Both the position numbers and the translations under genes were made by a program. Below the pieces are notes generated by a model. The model was not told the DNA's origin, did no database searches, and saw only the letters and a list, made by a program, of their open reading frames with translations. A stretch of 64,000 nucleotides of DNA. Source: Oscarella lobularis. Taxonomy: Eukaryota; Porifera; Homoscleromorpha; Homosclerophorida; Oscarellidae. Location of the stretch: NCBI RefSeq assembly GCF_947507565.1, contig NC_089185.1, positions 2,232,001-2,296,000 of the forward strand, in the 5' to 3' direction. This document shows, piece by piece, positions 1 to 11,852 of this stretch; positions within the stretch are counted from its first letter, which is position 1; the number at the start of each line of letters is the position of its first letter.

Positions 1-124
1 GTCGTATCTTTTGGAAGGTGAAGAAACTACAGCGTCCGCTGTTACGTCCTCTAGAACACCGAGAAGCATCGACATCGCGAACGTAACTACCCTGGATCCA
101 CGAAAAGTCACGTGATAATGGGGA

Positions 125-1604
125 GTGTCCAATCCCTTCTATCAGCGAGTTTGTGGCTGCCCTAGGATCGACTACTCTTCTTGCCCGAGATCTAGCTCTC
201 TCTTGGTTCTTCACAAGCTCTGCAACATGCCGTCTAGCGTCAGAAACGTTGTTGTTCAGCGCGTGTCTCGACAGGATTGCCATGGGCGCAACTGGAAGCC
301 ATCACCTCACACTGTGATCTGCAATATGCACTATGAAGATCGTTCCGGCCCATCGAAAAGAAATGAAACGGTTTTACCTGTTTTATTTGTTCACCGTCAT
401 TTTTCTCTCGATCGTCTTGTGAAGTTCCATGCCACCGACAATATGAAGTCACCAGAAGTCATCATCAGACATGCAATACGTAGTGTTGAAGATGATCGAC
501 ATGAAAATGATGAAATGCGTGAAGCTGATGAAATGCGTGAAGCTGAATCTGATGGCGATGCTCCATCTCCAAACGAGCCAACTGTTGCAGAGAAGTACGC
601 TCGTTTACAGGAGGATTATGCCACGCTGCAGGAAGAGCTGTCTTCGACTAAGAAAACAGTTGATGAGAAAAAATTCTCAATTTACAACGTGTCAAGCGAC
701 GAAGCTATGAAATTTTTCACCGGTGTTTCTGTGGAACTATTCAACACTCTTTGGACGTGGTTAGAGCCGGCTGCAGAAAGTATTCGTCTGTTTGGATTGA
801 CTTCGTCGAGTTCATCGCAAGACGCTGAAACGTTGGCCAGCTCGCTGGAGTTAGATCATGCGTATATTGAAGCACAGCCGCAGCGAGACGCCTACTCAAA
901 ATCACGGAAGCTGTCCACGAAAGACTAATGCTGGGTCGTCTAAGGCTAAGGCTAGGCCTGCTGCAAATGGATTTGGCGTATAGATTTAAAGTCCCGCAGT
1001 CGTACGTGTCAGCCGTTCTCAATACTTGGACACCTTTTTTACGAGCTCAGCTTCAAAATTTTCTAAAATGGCCCCAAACAAATGTTGGTCCGAAGAATGG
1101 CGTGTTTGTGCATTTTCCAAATGCCATTGCAACCATTGATTGCACGGAAATTCAAAATTGAGCGACCACACAAAATACCTGCACAGAGAGCCGTTGTGGA
1201 AGTTTTGTTTTTATGTCACCGGGCTACCCAGGCAGCTCATCCGATAGAGCTATATTGTCGCATCAAGCGGAATTCTAGACGTCATCTTACCTGGCCAGAG
1301 GATTTTAGCAGACAGAGGTTTTAAAATTCAAGACCTTGTTGCACGAAAAAGGGCATTTGTATCAATGCCAGCATTTATGGAAGGACGAAACAAACTGTCC
1401 GGCGAAGAGGCACTACAAAGCCGTCTGATCGCGTCTGGAAGAATTCATATAGAAAGAGCTTTTGGACGTCTCAGGGAGTTCAGAGTTCTCAACTCAGTGC
1501 AAACAAATAAGCAGAAAAAAGGAATTTTGGATGACGAAATGGTCGTCTGCGAAGCACTAGTTAAAGGGGCACTCCGGCGTTTTTTAAACCTATACTACTA
1601 TTAA
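125..1604 (+). pseudogene. THAP-domain DDE transposase (ISL2EU/Harbinger-related), decayed
   Basis: Three or more pieces in different frames read together as one transposase. The first piece (125-928) has the C-terminal half of a THAP zinc finger (W-K-P-S-P then ICNMHYED, ending VLPVLF). It is followed by an acidic linker and the FTGVSVELFNTLWTWLEP segment that precedes the DDE core in this group. The next pieces (928-1161 and on) give a helix-turn-helix (AYRFKVPQSYVSAVLNTW) and the first catalytic aspartate in IDCTEI. The last piece (1365-1604) ends in the ERAFGRLREFRVL signature expected near the C-terminus. Several frameshifts, and loss of the THAP N-terminus, make it non-functional. The C-terminal codons run into the foldback element that starts at 1565, so that insertion lies at or just past the end of the transposase gene. 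Superfamily placement rests on motif recognition only. Confidence 0.75.
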
Positions 1605-2366
1605 AGCACTTACGTTTGCTAATCGTTTCGCGCCGGTTTCGCTGTGATCGTGTGATTCGGCTACGAAAAAGAAGCGTTTTAACTCTGTAATTACGGGCGT
1701 TCTGTGACGTAACTGGTGCCACACAGCTACCCGGATACAAAAAATGAACCGGCGGTTTATGCCGAAGGCGTCACCTGCCAAGAAAGTTTGAAAGAAAAAA
1801 GTGTAGATCGTAAGGACTGAAACCTTTCTGTACTGACTTGAATTCGCTAACTACAAGCGGAAACGAGATAAAGCCGGAAACGCGCTTTTGCGCGTCATGC
1901 ATTCGATGCTGTCTTCCGTGCCTTTCCGTCCGTATGTCTGTAAACCTGTAATTGCACGACAAGGGCGAACCTTTGCACATGATAAATTGAGTGAGACAAT
2001 GATCGAAAAAGCACGGAAGACAGCATCGAATGCATGACGCGCAAAAGCGCGTTTCCGGCTTTATCTCGTTTCCGCTTGTAGTTAGCGAATTTAAGTCAGT
2101 ACAGAAAGGTTTCAGTCCTTACGATCTACACTTTTTTCTTTCAAACTTTCTTGGCAGGTGACGCCTTCGGCATAAACGCCGGTTCATTTTTTGTATCCGG
2201 GTAGCTGTGTGGCACCAGTTGCGTCACAGAACGCCCGTAATTACAGAGTTAAAACGCTTCGTTCACGTAGCCGAATCACACGATCACAGCGAAACCGGTG
2301 CGAAACGATTAGCAAACGTAAGTACTTTAATAGTAGTATAGGTTTAAAAAACGCCGGAGTGCCCCT
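1565..2366. repeat. Foldback (long inverted repeat) MITE, TTAA-flanked
   Basis: Two inverted arms of about 357 bp (1565-1921 and 2010-2366) match almost base for base and are separated by about 88 bp. The ends read AGGGGCACTCCGGCG and its complement, and each is bordered by TTAA (1561-1564 and 2367-2370). TTAA is the target duplication of piggyBac-like and Kolobok-like transposases, so a non-autonomous element of such a group is likely. TTAA is its own complement, however, so it could also simply be part of the palindrome. No coding capacity is visible. Confidence 0.8.
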
Positions 2367-2429
2367 TTAATCTTCAAAGTAGGCTTATAACAGAAAAGCT
2401 ATGAAGTCAACTCAGGAGCGATTGTATTA

Positions 2430-4060
2430 GTTTTGGACATACTTGGGTATAGTAGGTGTCTGTTAATTTGGAAATCATGGTTTGCCAAAGGCCGTAGTCA
2501 AACAGGATGCGTTCTTTGTGTAGATCCGTTTCGGTGAACACAACGAAATCCAACCACAATTTACCCGCAACGCCTAACTGACCCTGAACTTGAAAATAAT
2601 AATCATGATTTTTTTAGCTTCACTCCGTGCTCAGTTCGCTCTAGTCAGAAAGACTTGTCCTCCAGTGCTTTGTCAAGAGTCGATGAACGGTATTTGTAAG
2701 GACACTTATCTTCTAAGAGACCGACATCTCCATTCTCACATTTCAGTAGACTATCAGGCGAGGCTCCAACACCAAAGGATTATTAATTTCGACGAAGAAA
2801 CCAGCTGGTTCGACAACCAAATTAGGATGGGATGATGCGTACTTCTGCACTACTCTATGTTTGTTGTCCCTTCCATAGGTGAGAGCAGGCGGGCAAATTT
2901 CTGTACTACCAACAATATGCTGAATGTCTGAGGGTGAGACCAGTCCCGGCCTATTAGGTCGGTTGCAGATTCGGCCAAAGCAACTGGACGTTATACGGAA
3001 GAGTCGCTGTTGTTTCCAGGTTGAGGACAGAGGCTTGCTGACGAGTTGCTTTCTCAATGGTGTCTCTCTCGCATTCGGTAATGGTCAGACAAGAAATAAT
3101 ATCATAAGCAGTGATGATGTCCAATCTTTTATTAGCAATCAGCCGGCTGATTTTCTCCATTGGATCGATGCAAACAGGAAGCACAGCTCAAGCTCCTGAC
3201 TGGTGGAGCTGTCTGAGCATCTGCATTTCAATTTCTTTGAAAGCAGTCCACGCTGTATTTAGCTGCCCGTCAACTAAGGATTTTTGCAAGTCTTCCACTT
3301 CAAGAACCATAGCCGTCTACTCTTCTCTCTTTTGAAATTTTCCAAGTCGAGAACAGTGCCGAGGCTAAAGTCGCTCGGTCGATTCCCAGGCGTTATCCAC
3401 GAGCAAGCCTTTGAGATGTCTTTCCGAGACGCGCAATCCTCAGACGCGCAATGCGGGCGGATGTTCTTTTCTTAGCCGTCGCAAGGAACGATAGCTTCTT
3501 CTTTCTCTGGGGCGTGGTCAAATAGCGATTTGGGGCGTATTTCGACTGCACTGCCGCAACTGCTGCCGCCTGGCGCTGATTGCATTGACGCCACATGCAC
3601 TCCCTATGACGGCAGCAAGCAGCGCATTTCCCGGGCGTCGCAAGGCGCAGACAGTGCTCCGGATAGTGACCCCGCTTCCGTGTAGGGGGATGGAGTCATC
3701 GACTATTGCAACCTGGCTAGCTCCATTCTTTCCAGGAAACTTCCACGATTTTGCTCCAGGCAAGGCGAGAAATCGTTGGTCATTGTTGCCTTGACACACA
3801 AGCAAAATTCGTTATGGGCTATGGTGATTAACTGCAATGCCGTTCACCTGTGCACACGTGTAGCTTTCCATAGCGTCAATAATATCGTCAGTGCCATGCC
3901 TCGGAACAGACGAGAGTGCACTGCAGGAGGCGGCTTCTACTTTGTGCCGGCCAATGTAGACCGTCAGTGCACCCGTCTCATGCTCCAGCTTGATGCTGTA
4001 CAGCAATGTTGCAGGAGGGCACAACGACGAGGATCGGGGAACAACCCGCGACATAAGGGT
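2430..4060 (-). pseudogene. YqaJ-type nuclease (viral recombinase fold) protein, decayed
   Basis: Read on the minus strand, 3057 to about 2430 gives the YqaJ exonuclease domain in pieces. These are a W..QR..RITSSCFGRICNR start, YGRDNKHRVVQKYASSHPNL, then VEPAGFFVE. In a shifted frame the catalytic A-S-P-D and L-L-E-D-K (E-x-K) motifs follow, then YYFQVQGQLGVAGKLWLDFV and the closing TDLHKERILFD. At least two frameshifts break it. Upstream pieces (3812-4054, with YSIKLEHETGALTVYIGRH) resemble the N-terminal region of transposon-borne proteins that carry this domain. Whether they belong to the same gene is an inference. Proteins of this type are common in invertebrate mobile elements and cut DNA as PD-(D/E)xK nucleases. 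No terminal repeats were found around it. Confidence 0.6.
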
Positions 4061-4362
4061 GGCGTCGGCCTCTTCTACAACGTGCCAGAAACATCGACTA
4101 TCGACGTCGCCAGAACAGACTAATACAAAATTACCACAGTCACTCAGAAGCTATCAGTGCCTATCATTGGCTCCTTACGTGTTGGAGTCGAAGGAATAGA
4201 TTCAGCATCTATGGATTCAGACTCCGGTGCAGACGCGGGCACATCGGTCTGCCCTCCCTTACGACCCGCTTTCTTGCGAGAAAGCAAAAGATTTTTCTTT
4301 CTAGTCATCCTATAGGCCATGGCAGAGGAAAAAATTACTTCACCGGGTGGTATAAGCATCAA

Positions 4363-4867
4363 CGGTTAGACGGGGGACTTTGTACGTGCAAGCGTTCTGC
4401 AGCGGAATGATGGTGGAAGCATTTCGCGTAGGTCAATTAATGCTGTCCAGTACGATTTTCACGTAGACCTCGCCCCCCGTTTGACGCAGAAAACCACGCC
4501 CACTAGCCGTAAATGTCGGGCCCGACTGACATTGGGCGCGTATTTCCGACGCGCGATACGATCGTTCCATGCACCGATGTGTAAAAACGCTTTGCATAAA
4601 GAGTAGGCGTGCGAAACCTCAAGAGGGCGACGCAGACTCCGCCCCTACGTTCGCGAGGCGTAGGACGTTTCGCGATAAACTGACGGTCTAGATGACGATA
4701 GTCACTTACAATGCTCTTGTCGCGGACGAAGCGATTGGCGATAAAGGCTGTTTAAGACACGCTACGGTGTAATTCTTCGACTAATAATACGGGACTCAGC
4801 GGGACACACATAGACCAGAGATTAAGGAAAGAGGGATATGAAACTCTCCCTCTGACGTGACGATTCC
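4363..4867. other. Intergenic, no recognised feature
   Basis: No coding frame longer than about 60 codons and no inverted or direct repeat was recognised. The base composition is ordinary. Confidence 0.5.
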
Positions 4868-5828
4868 CTGGTACAAGCCAGGGGGGGTATCTCACCGAAG
4901 TGCGCTAAGCACACGCCCACAACAACAAAATCGCCTCTTTTTGGAAAGTTATCGTCCCTAGCTGCATGCATTAGGTATAATCACGTAGGTTCTATTAGAA
5001 ACTTTCTATAGTGTTCCTAAAATTCATGTAAACTGGGTAAAGAAGAGCATTTAGAGTAGGCCGCGCCCAACCGGGTGCCATTCTTATGAACGGCTCGTGA
5101 GTACATACGGTTCGATATTATCGTGAGGCTCTACAAACAACGTTTGTAGGCCACACTTGTGTCACTCGATAGAACTAACCCTTTGCCAAAGAAATGGCCT
5201 CAAATACTTACCGTTCAAATGCGGCTTCCGATGCCACTTCTGCGCGCCCCAAACATCAGCGCTAACTCCTTAGTTCTAGCGGACTAACTCCTCAGGAAAA
5301 AAATTGCAATCGCAGCCGTTATTGTCTCCCGCCTCGGCAGAAGCTCTCCAGCCCCGGGAGTTATTCTCTGAGAATGAAAGAATGACTGTTCGAACCGGGA
5401 AGCCTGGAACGACGTACTTAGTGCCATTTTACACAATTTGCATCAAAATGGCCTTTGCTGTGAGCACACGTTCCTGAAGATCGGACATGTTTTCCGAAAA
5501 TCAACTATATCGCCGACAAGACACGGTGTATAGACCGACACAAGTCAAATATCAGTTTAGCACCACATACGCTTAAGTATCAGTAACAGCAGTTGGAGAG
5601 GAAACTTTTGGAGAGGCGGACTTAGGGTTGCAAAGGCGGGGCAAGTGAATTGGACCAAAGAAGACGTTTATTATAAAAGTAAAAATATGAGTGGAAACTT
5701 TAGGTGTTTATCTTCCGCTAGACGGCAGTTAACGCTCATAACAGTTTACTGTCAGCGAAAAAACGCTGATTCTAAAATGGGCGTGTGCTTAGCGCACTTG
5801 GGTGAGATACCCCCTGGGTACCAGCCGT
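4868..5828. repeat. Possible non-autonomous TIR element
   Basis: A sequence near 4876-4917 (core GGTATCTCACCGAAGTGCG then CTAAGCACACGCCC) reappears in inverted orientation at about 5778-5822, roughly 45 bp with a few mismatches. The flanks on both sides also share CTGGTAC. The approximately 870-bp interior has no long coding frame. This fits a MITE with TIRs of about 45-50 bp. Exact ends and a clean target duplication could not be fixed by eye. Confidence 0.45.
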
Positions 5829-6479
5829 GTAGCTGTCATTCCCCGGATACTCTTTACGAAACGCGTCCTACTCAGTCACCGAAATAGGTAAGGAACTCCA
5901 ACTTGGTCGAGAAATGCTTCGAAGCTCTATGCGGTGCACAACTGTGGCGTTGGAACGCAGTAGAAGTTGTCCGGATGGCAAGAACATGCCTTTTTGGTGA
6001 AGAGTACGCTTTGCACCCTCTTGGGCTTTCCTCGCTACTCGTAGCATCGTGCCAGTTAAGAGAAATTTTGTCTAAGTCACTCTGCAACGTTGATCAACTA
6101 AGTATATAATCGTCGCTTTATCCCTTGCTACGGAATGAGCAATTTTTGGTCGTTTTGGGCGTGTCCTGTTGTCCATGTTTTACACCCTCCAGAAGCCACT
6201 CTCTTACATCTTTCGCATCCAATCCTACTGTTGTAGCTAGTTTATTCTCCGCTAAACAATTAGTGGTCCTCCTTTCGTGCCTGCGTCTTTCTTAAAGCGT
6301 ATACAGGACGCTTTTCCCGATCACACCTCACGTGACCATGTCTGTCTCCCTGCCGGGATATTATGCCTCGGAAGAAGCCCTTGCAGTACACCAAAAATTC
6401 GAGAAAAGAGCGCGACATCAAAGCCCATCCCATCCTGTCGAAAGCAGAGCTGTATGAAATTTTTTTATTTAATTTCTGA
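5829..6479. other. Intergenic, no recognised feature
   Basis: Short frames on both strands have no recognisable motif. The right part may include degenerate N-terminal sequence of the P-like transposase that follows. Confidence 0.4.
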
Positions 6480-8037
6480 TTACTTTAATAATACCATGGA
6501 TGCATTTCCATTAGAACATTGGAACACTGGAACGAAATCATCTCCGGCGATAACCTGGCTCTGTCAAAAACTGTCTATGTTGGAGAAGACCCTGTTACGC
6601 AGCTCCAACCAGGACAACCCACAACTTACTTATCACCAAAGATGGATTGGCGAAGCTGTGGATAGCTGACCAGGCATTCGACCTTTCCTCGTGTCCTGTA
6701 CTGAAAACTCAGCCGATTGATGTCGATTTCAAAACTTTCTCCGAGTTTTTGCAGTTTCTGGACGCATATGCCCTGTACTCCTGAAGAAAAGTATTTTTAA
6801 GGAAAGGAGCTTTAAGAACAAGTCAGGGGAGCCTGCTGTTAGAATTTCAACATTTCCTGTCGAGTACAAGGGAGAGCAATACGCTTCGACTGTCCGATCC
6901 ACAAAATGCCATCACTCACAAGTCGACGCTCCAATATAACATGCAGACCCTGCTCGATTGTACAGAAACAAATCCTTGCGTATTACCGTCGGCCAATGTA
7001 CTTATCTCCTCACAAATTTACGAAAAACATCTACATGAACACTCCACAGCGCCTTAGCAAACTGAAATCGACTGCTAAGAAAATAAGACTGCAGAAGAAA
7101 GCCATTAGCCTACTGACAGAGAGAATTCGTGTCTGGAGTGAGGAACACAGCGTTGAAGTACGCTCTCCAATAGTGGTGGAGAATTCGGATGAAATTACAG
7201 CTGCATTTCCCGAAGGTAGTTTTCAACGGCTGTTCTGGCAGCAACAGAAAGCAATGTCCGCTTGCAAGAAACACACAGGTAGAGGATGGCATCCTCTTCT
7301 CATACGATGGGCGATGTCTCTCAAGATGCAATCTTCTGCTTAGAGCACTCTCAAGGATTCTGGTTTCGTTGTCATGCCTTCGGAACGGACGCTGTCCGAT
7401 TACATTCACTTTTATGAGGCTCGCTCTGTATTCTATAGTGATTTGAACGACCATCTCTCTGCAAGGTCAAACGTGGTCAATATGACAGAGATTCAGAAAT
7501 GTGTCGTCCTTTCGTTCGATGAAATGCGAGTGAGGGAAGATTTAGTCTACCACATTCTTAGAATTCTGGCAAAGTGATTGGGTTTGTCAACCTTGGGAAC
7601 GTGGATGACTGTCTCAATTTGTTGCAACGCGGCAACGGCGAGCTGCCGGAACGGTTGCTTTTAGCAACATATATGCTAGTCTACATGATTAGAGGCATCG
7701 TCACGACTTTGTCTTTCCCGTACGCTCATTTTCCCACAACCGAGGTCACTTCTCTATACCGGTTCGACCTAGTCTGGGAAGCTGTCCGAAACATTGAACT
7801 GACGGGACTGAAAGTTCTCAAAATTACTTGCAACGGCGCTGCGGCGAATAGAAAATTCTTTCGCATGCATGCAGAAATGAGCGCCGACGCTGTTGTCTAC
7901 AACACGGAAAATCCGTACAATGAAGAGGGCCGTCCGATTTCTTTCTTGTCTGACCCGCCACACCTGTCGAAGACAACACGAAATTGTTGCAGTCATTTTA
8001 CTGTTGGCAGCGTACGACGCGGAATGTGGGTAGGTAA
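6480..8037 (+). pseudogene. P-element-like (THAP9-type) transposase, copy 1, decayed
   Basis: Pieces in several frames follow the order of P-element transposases. They are a leucine-zipper-like segment starting MNTPQRLSKLKS (about 7034), a WHPLLIRWAMSLKMQS block, CVVLSFDEMRVREDLVY (about 7500) and GFVNLGNVDD. Then come MLVYMIRGIVTTLSFPYAHF, KVLKITCNGAAANRKFF and FLSDPPHLSKTTRNC. The FDEMRVREDLV and CNGAAANRKF blocks hold the RNase-H-like catalytic positions of the family; in copy 2 the second block reads CDGASSNRKF. At least four frameshifts or stops are present, and the C-terminal third is missing. The reading stops where an older gypsy integrase fragment and then element A begin. It is homologous to the copy at 24815-27456, which supports both calls. 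Confidence 0.75.
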
Positions 8038-8074
8038 CAACACTTCCGGTTTCCATCCGGATAAATGGAAGTGT

Positions 8075-8251
8075 TACTGTAACATGTGTGTGTTAGTAGG
8101 GTATGTATTTATGTGTATGTGTGATGTATGACGTAACTGCGGTGACGTTGCGTTGTACATAGAGGGGTAGACGAGTTGGGAGGAGTCGGGATAAGAATAG
8201 AGAGAGCGTAAGAGAACACCACGGAATTGTCAGCGAACGCGAAGGATTACA
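8075..8251 (+). repeat. 5' LTR of gypsy element A
   Basis: Direct repeat of 23843-24019. The core runs from TGTAACATGTGTG to GGATTACA, so it has short inverted ends TGTAA/TTACA. The next bases, TGGAGGTCCCGC from 8254, are a plausible tRNA primer-binding site by position and by their TGG start. Confidence 0.85.
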
Positions 8252-8307
8252 TTTGGAGGTCCCGCAGTCTGATCGCGCTCGTCTGCGCGTATTAATTAAC
8301 AACTACA

Positions 8308-10270
8308 ATGGCCGAATTCGTCGCGCCCGCTGCAGCGCAGCCCACGACGCCCTCAATTGTTTAGGAGGACTGGTTCGCACTGCAATCGCCGCGTCTTCGA
8401 GGAAGATATCGACGAATCGTCGCCAATCTTTTGCACATTGAGACGGATCTGCTCCCAGCAGCGCTTGGACGTGCGATCAACGAGAAACTCCAACGCATGT
8501 CGCACGAACCGGAATCCGTCGAAGTACACGTCAAGGAATACGTCGACCAAACGATTTGCGTCGCGCTGGTCGACAACGGAATGGAATTTTTAACCAGTAA
8601 CGTCGGAGAGCGCGAGAACGACGACACCTTGGAGCATCGCCTTCCGACCTTGATGGAAAATGACAGGCAATTCGAAGCGGATATGGGGTCAAGGGGTAAT
8701 GAATGTCGTGAACCCTCCCCCGACGACATCGTCGACTTTTCGCTTTTTCCACGAACTCGATCGCTTTCCCAAGAAATGACTAGCGCTCGAGCCGACGAAG
8801 CCGCAAAGGAGTCGACGGAGCACAGCGAAGCTGCTTGCGCGCACGCATCAGGAAATGCCGAAGCTTAACGAGCTCTCGAGGAAAAGGATGCCGCCCTGCA
8901 GTCAGCTCTAGCTCAACTCGAGGCAGCTACAGTCGAAGAGATACGCCGTCAGCTCATCGTGAAGGAAGTCGAGTTTGCAACGCTGATCACGGAGCGAGAT
9001 GAAGCTTTACAGGAGCTCGCAGCTTGCATGAAGAAACTCGAAGCGGTCGCGTTGCAATCGCGACTCGCATTGAACGATAAAGAAAACGAAATAGCAGAGA
9101 GAGATAGGCGCTTACAGGACTTATGGAAAGAATGTCTTCGGAAGAGAGTCGTGATGGATCGTCGCATATTGACATTGGAAGAAGATCTGGAACGTCATGG
9201 TGTCGTAGCGAGAAGCACGGTAAACGCGCTACGTCCGTCGTTGTCGCAAAGATTCCCAAAGGGACCCCGTGCCGCGCGCGCTAAGGCCTCGCAACAACGC
9301 GACGAAAAAACCATCTTATCTTCTGAGGACGGATGCACCTGTTCATGGTCTTAGTGAAGCTGTTGGATCCACGCATGCAGTGTCGCGTGAACGGGCAGAA
9401 AATATTTCTGGGCCCCGGGCCAATACCACAGCGACATCTGATCCGACAGGTGCGACGCCCTTTTCGACATCACACCCGAAGCGGGTTAGAGCGGCGCCAC
9501 CAATCGATCTCTTCTACGGAAACACTGATGCGGATATTTTTGCAGATTGGATTGCCTCGTTGCAGCGAGCAGCTGTCTGGAACGGGTGGGGCGAACAGGA
9601 AGTTCTTATTCAATTAGCTGGTCATTTGCGAGGCACGGCGCTACAAGAGTAGAATCTGTTGTCGCCGGAAGTTTCCACGACGTTTTCGTCCGCTGTTGCC
9701 GCGCTTCAGCAAAAATTGGATCGACGTAATCCACTACTGGCCGCGCATGACTTTCGCAGTATTCACCAGCGCGCCAATGAATCGGTCAGCGATTACATTC
9801 GCCGTCTCGAAGAAGCATATCGTGCAGCTCATTCTAATCTACCATCGGAGTCTCGCGACTGTTTGCTGCTTTACCAGATGCAAGAGGGCCTTCTTGATCG
9901 ACTGGCACGAGCACCGCAAGTCTCTCGAGACCTATATTATACGCAGTTATGTCAGACGGCGCTGTTTGAGGAGCGGCGGTTAGCAATGCTACAAGTAAGA
10001 GGGAGAAGAGCGGACCTCTTTTCTTGTACAATTGCCGTACCGACCATGCCGAGCTCGACAGTGGTACAGCAGCCAGCAACGACCCCGCAGCAGCCAGTTC
10101 AAAGTCGTCGGCCGCTTATCTTTTCAATTGTCAGCAGCCGGGTCATGTTAGTCGGCAATGCTCTCAACGCACTGCAGAAGGCACTACGTCTACGTCTAGG
10201 ACTGCGACTACGAACACTGTGTCAGTTGATCATGCCGGCGAAGTGTCGTCAGATCTACTCCGTTTATTCA
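8308..10270 (+). pseudogene. Gag of gypsy element A, decayed
   Basis: The frame opens at an ATG at 8308 and continues, with in-frame stops at about 8360 and 8866, through a long coiled coil (about 8869-9260, repeated E/K/L heptads). It then shifts frame into the capsid-like part (DLFYGNTDADIFADWI, then AAVWNGWGEQEVLIQLAGHL). An in-frame TAG at about 9650 stands where ALQ-E-W is expected, followed by the rest of capsid (9659 on, SVSDYIRRLEEAYRAAHS). The CCHC knuckle (FNCQQPGHVSRQC, about 10130-10170) lies one frame away and has lost its first cysteine. In active elements Gag packages the RNA in virus-like particles. This copy cannot make it. Confidence 0.75.
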
Positions 10271-11136
10271 TAAGCGATGAATCCGAAGAGGACGAGACAC
10301 CAGTACATCTAATCCGCGTAGCCGATGGAGGCAGTACTACCCGTTGCGTACGTGTAGATCTGGGAGGAGTCATGGCATATGGTCTCGTTGATACAGGATC
10401 TGACATTTGCATCATGGGCAAAGATCTGGCACGTCGTGTCATCGCTGCACGGAAGCTGCGGAAGAGTCAATGTTCGCCGCCAGATCGCGTTCCGCACACA
10501 TATGATGGTCATTCCTTTACGTTGCACGGTCGCGTTGATATCGATATCACGTTCGGTGACACCGTTATGAATACGCCTGTCTATATTAAGCTAGATGCGA
10601 AGGATCCGCTGCTGCTCTCGGAGGGAGTTTGTCATCTGCTCGGAATCCTTACGTATCATTCAAGTGTCGAACGCTGGAGGGGAGGAACTCGTCGAGGAGG
10701 CGAAGGAGGAAAGGGGAAGGATCGCCGTATGAAGAAGGGGCAACCGTCGTCAATGAAAAGAACTGCAGTAAGTCGACGGGAGTAGCCACGGTCGCCGCCA
10801 AGACTGCGAGCGTACACCTTACAAACAAAGGCAGTTCGCATCCCTGCGCAACAAGTTGCACTCATACCAGCCGTAGCATCGGAGGACTCGGTGAGAGAAA
10901 CTTGTCTTGTCCAGCCGACGGATGAAGTGAGTCTTTCGTCCGCTACCGTTGTTGATTGGGTAGTTACGATCGACGAAGATGGAAGGCTTCCACTCGCAGT
11001 TTTTAACGAAGGATTATCTCCTGTGAACCTCGAAAAAGGAGATCATGTTGCGGAAGTTACTGTGGCGGACGTGGTGGAGAGTGATCCCACGCCAGTTGAC
11101 AAAGATCCAGTAGTTCACTTGGATGTCAGGGAAGTG
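10271..11136 (+). pseudogene. Aspartic protease and linker of gypsy element A
   Basis: In the frame that contains the zinc knuckle, the retropepsin active site reads GLVDTGSDICIMG at about 10380-10420. A hydrophobic strand pattern and LLLSEGVCHLLGIL at the flap/C-terminal side follow. The frame is lost near 10680. A linker with LVQPTDEVSLSSATVV and a VVHLDVREV end (10891-11136) leads toward RT and is cut by the hAT-like MITE. Across the MITE the frame continues as DVREV-RSET, which shows that the linker and RT belonged to one polyprotein. Confidence 0.7.
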
Positions 11137-11847
11137 CAGTAGCGTAGCCAGGATTAAGCGGAGGTAGGTGCTGCAGTTCGCGCGCGGAGCGCGCGAAAAT
11201 TTTTGGACCACGCCCCTTTTCTATTTGGCTATTTAAGGCCTCTAACGAAAAACAGTGCGTAGGCCCAAAGTAACACAACAGAGATAGTAACTTCGGATTG
11301 TGTACAAAGCTTTCTGGAACGAGTACATATGTAGGCATATTACATATCATAACTGGCACATAACATTTGAGCTTAATTATTAACGCTCATCGAAGGAACG
11401 CAGTAAATGAGCACGTTGGGTTTGTCTTCGCTCGCAGCACGCAAACCCAACTGCGAGCTGAAAACGTGTCACTTGATTATGCACCCGAGGGGGCCATGCA
11501 GGGAAGGGTAACTCTGTGCCACCTTTACTCGACAGGTGAATCGCTCTTTTGATATATACATGTAATCAGAACACCTAAAATCTGTGGTGTAAAGGCATAG
11601 CCACCAGGTGCCCTATTCCCATTTTTACAGAAAGGACATATTTCCGGGCAGATTAAGGTGCGGTTAGGCAATGTGATTCCCATAATGCACATGCTGTAGG
11701 CACTAACAGAGATCGGACACCGTGCTAAGGGTGTTCGGGGATCACATGATGGCTAACAACGGGCCATCATTATCTAGTTTAATTATTTTCAGCAAACTTG
11801 AGGGGGGTGCTCGAGCACCCAAAGCACCCCCCCTGGCTACGCCACTG
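11137..11847. mobile_element. hAT-like MITE inserted in gypsy A pol
   Basis: The ends are CAGTAGCGTAGCCAGG on the left and the complement of CAGTGGCGTAGCCAGG on the right. This is the CAGTGGCGTAGCC terminus common in hAT-type elements. AAGTG lies on both sides (11132-11136 and 11848-11852; GAAGTG if one base of the end is counted out). Deleting the 711 bp plus one AAGTG copy restores an uninterrupted gypsy frame. hAT duplications are normally 8 bp, so either the duplication has been trimmed or this is a related superfamily. There is no coding capacity. The GC-rich palindrome GCGCGCGGAGCGCGCG lies near the left end. Confidence 0.85.
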
Positions 11848-11852
11848 AAGTG

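Noticed and set aside
8050-8074. Short hairpin next to the left LTR as a separate element end
   Set aside because: Read on the minus strand it continues the integrase D frame across the AGTGT duplication, so it is coding relic sequence.
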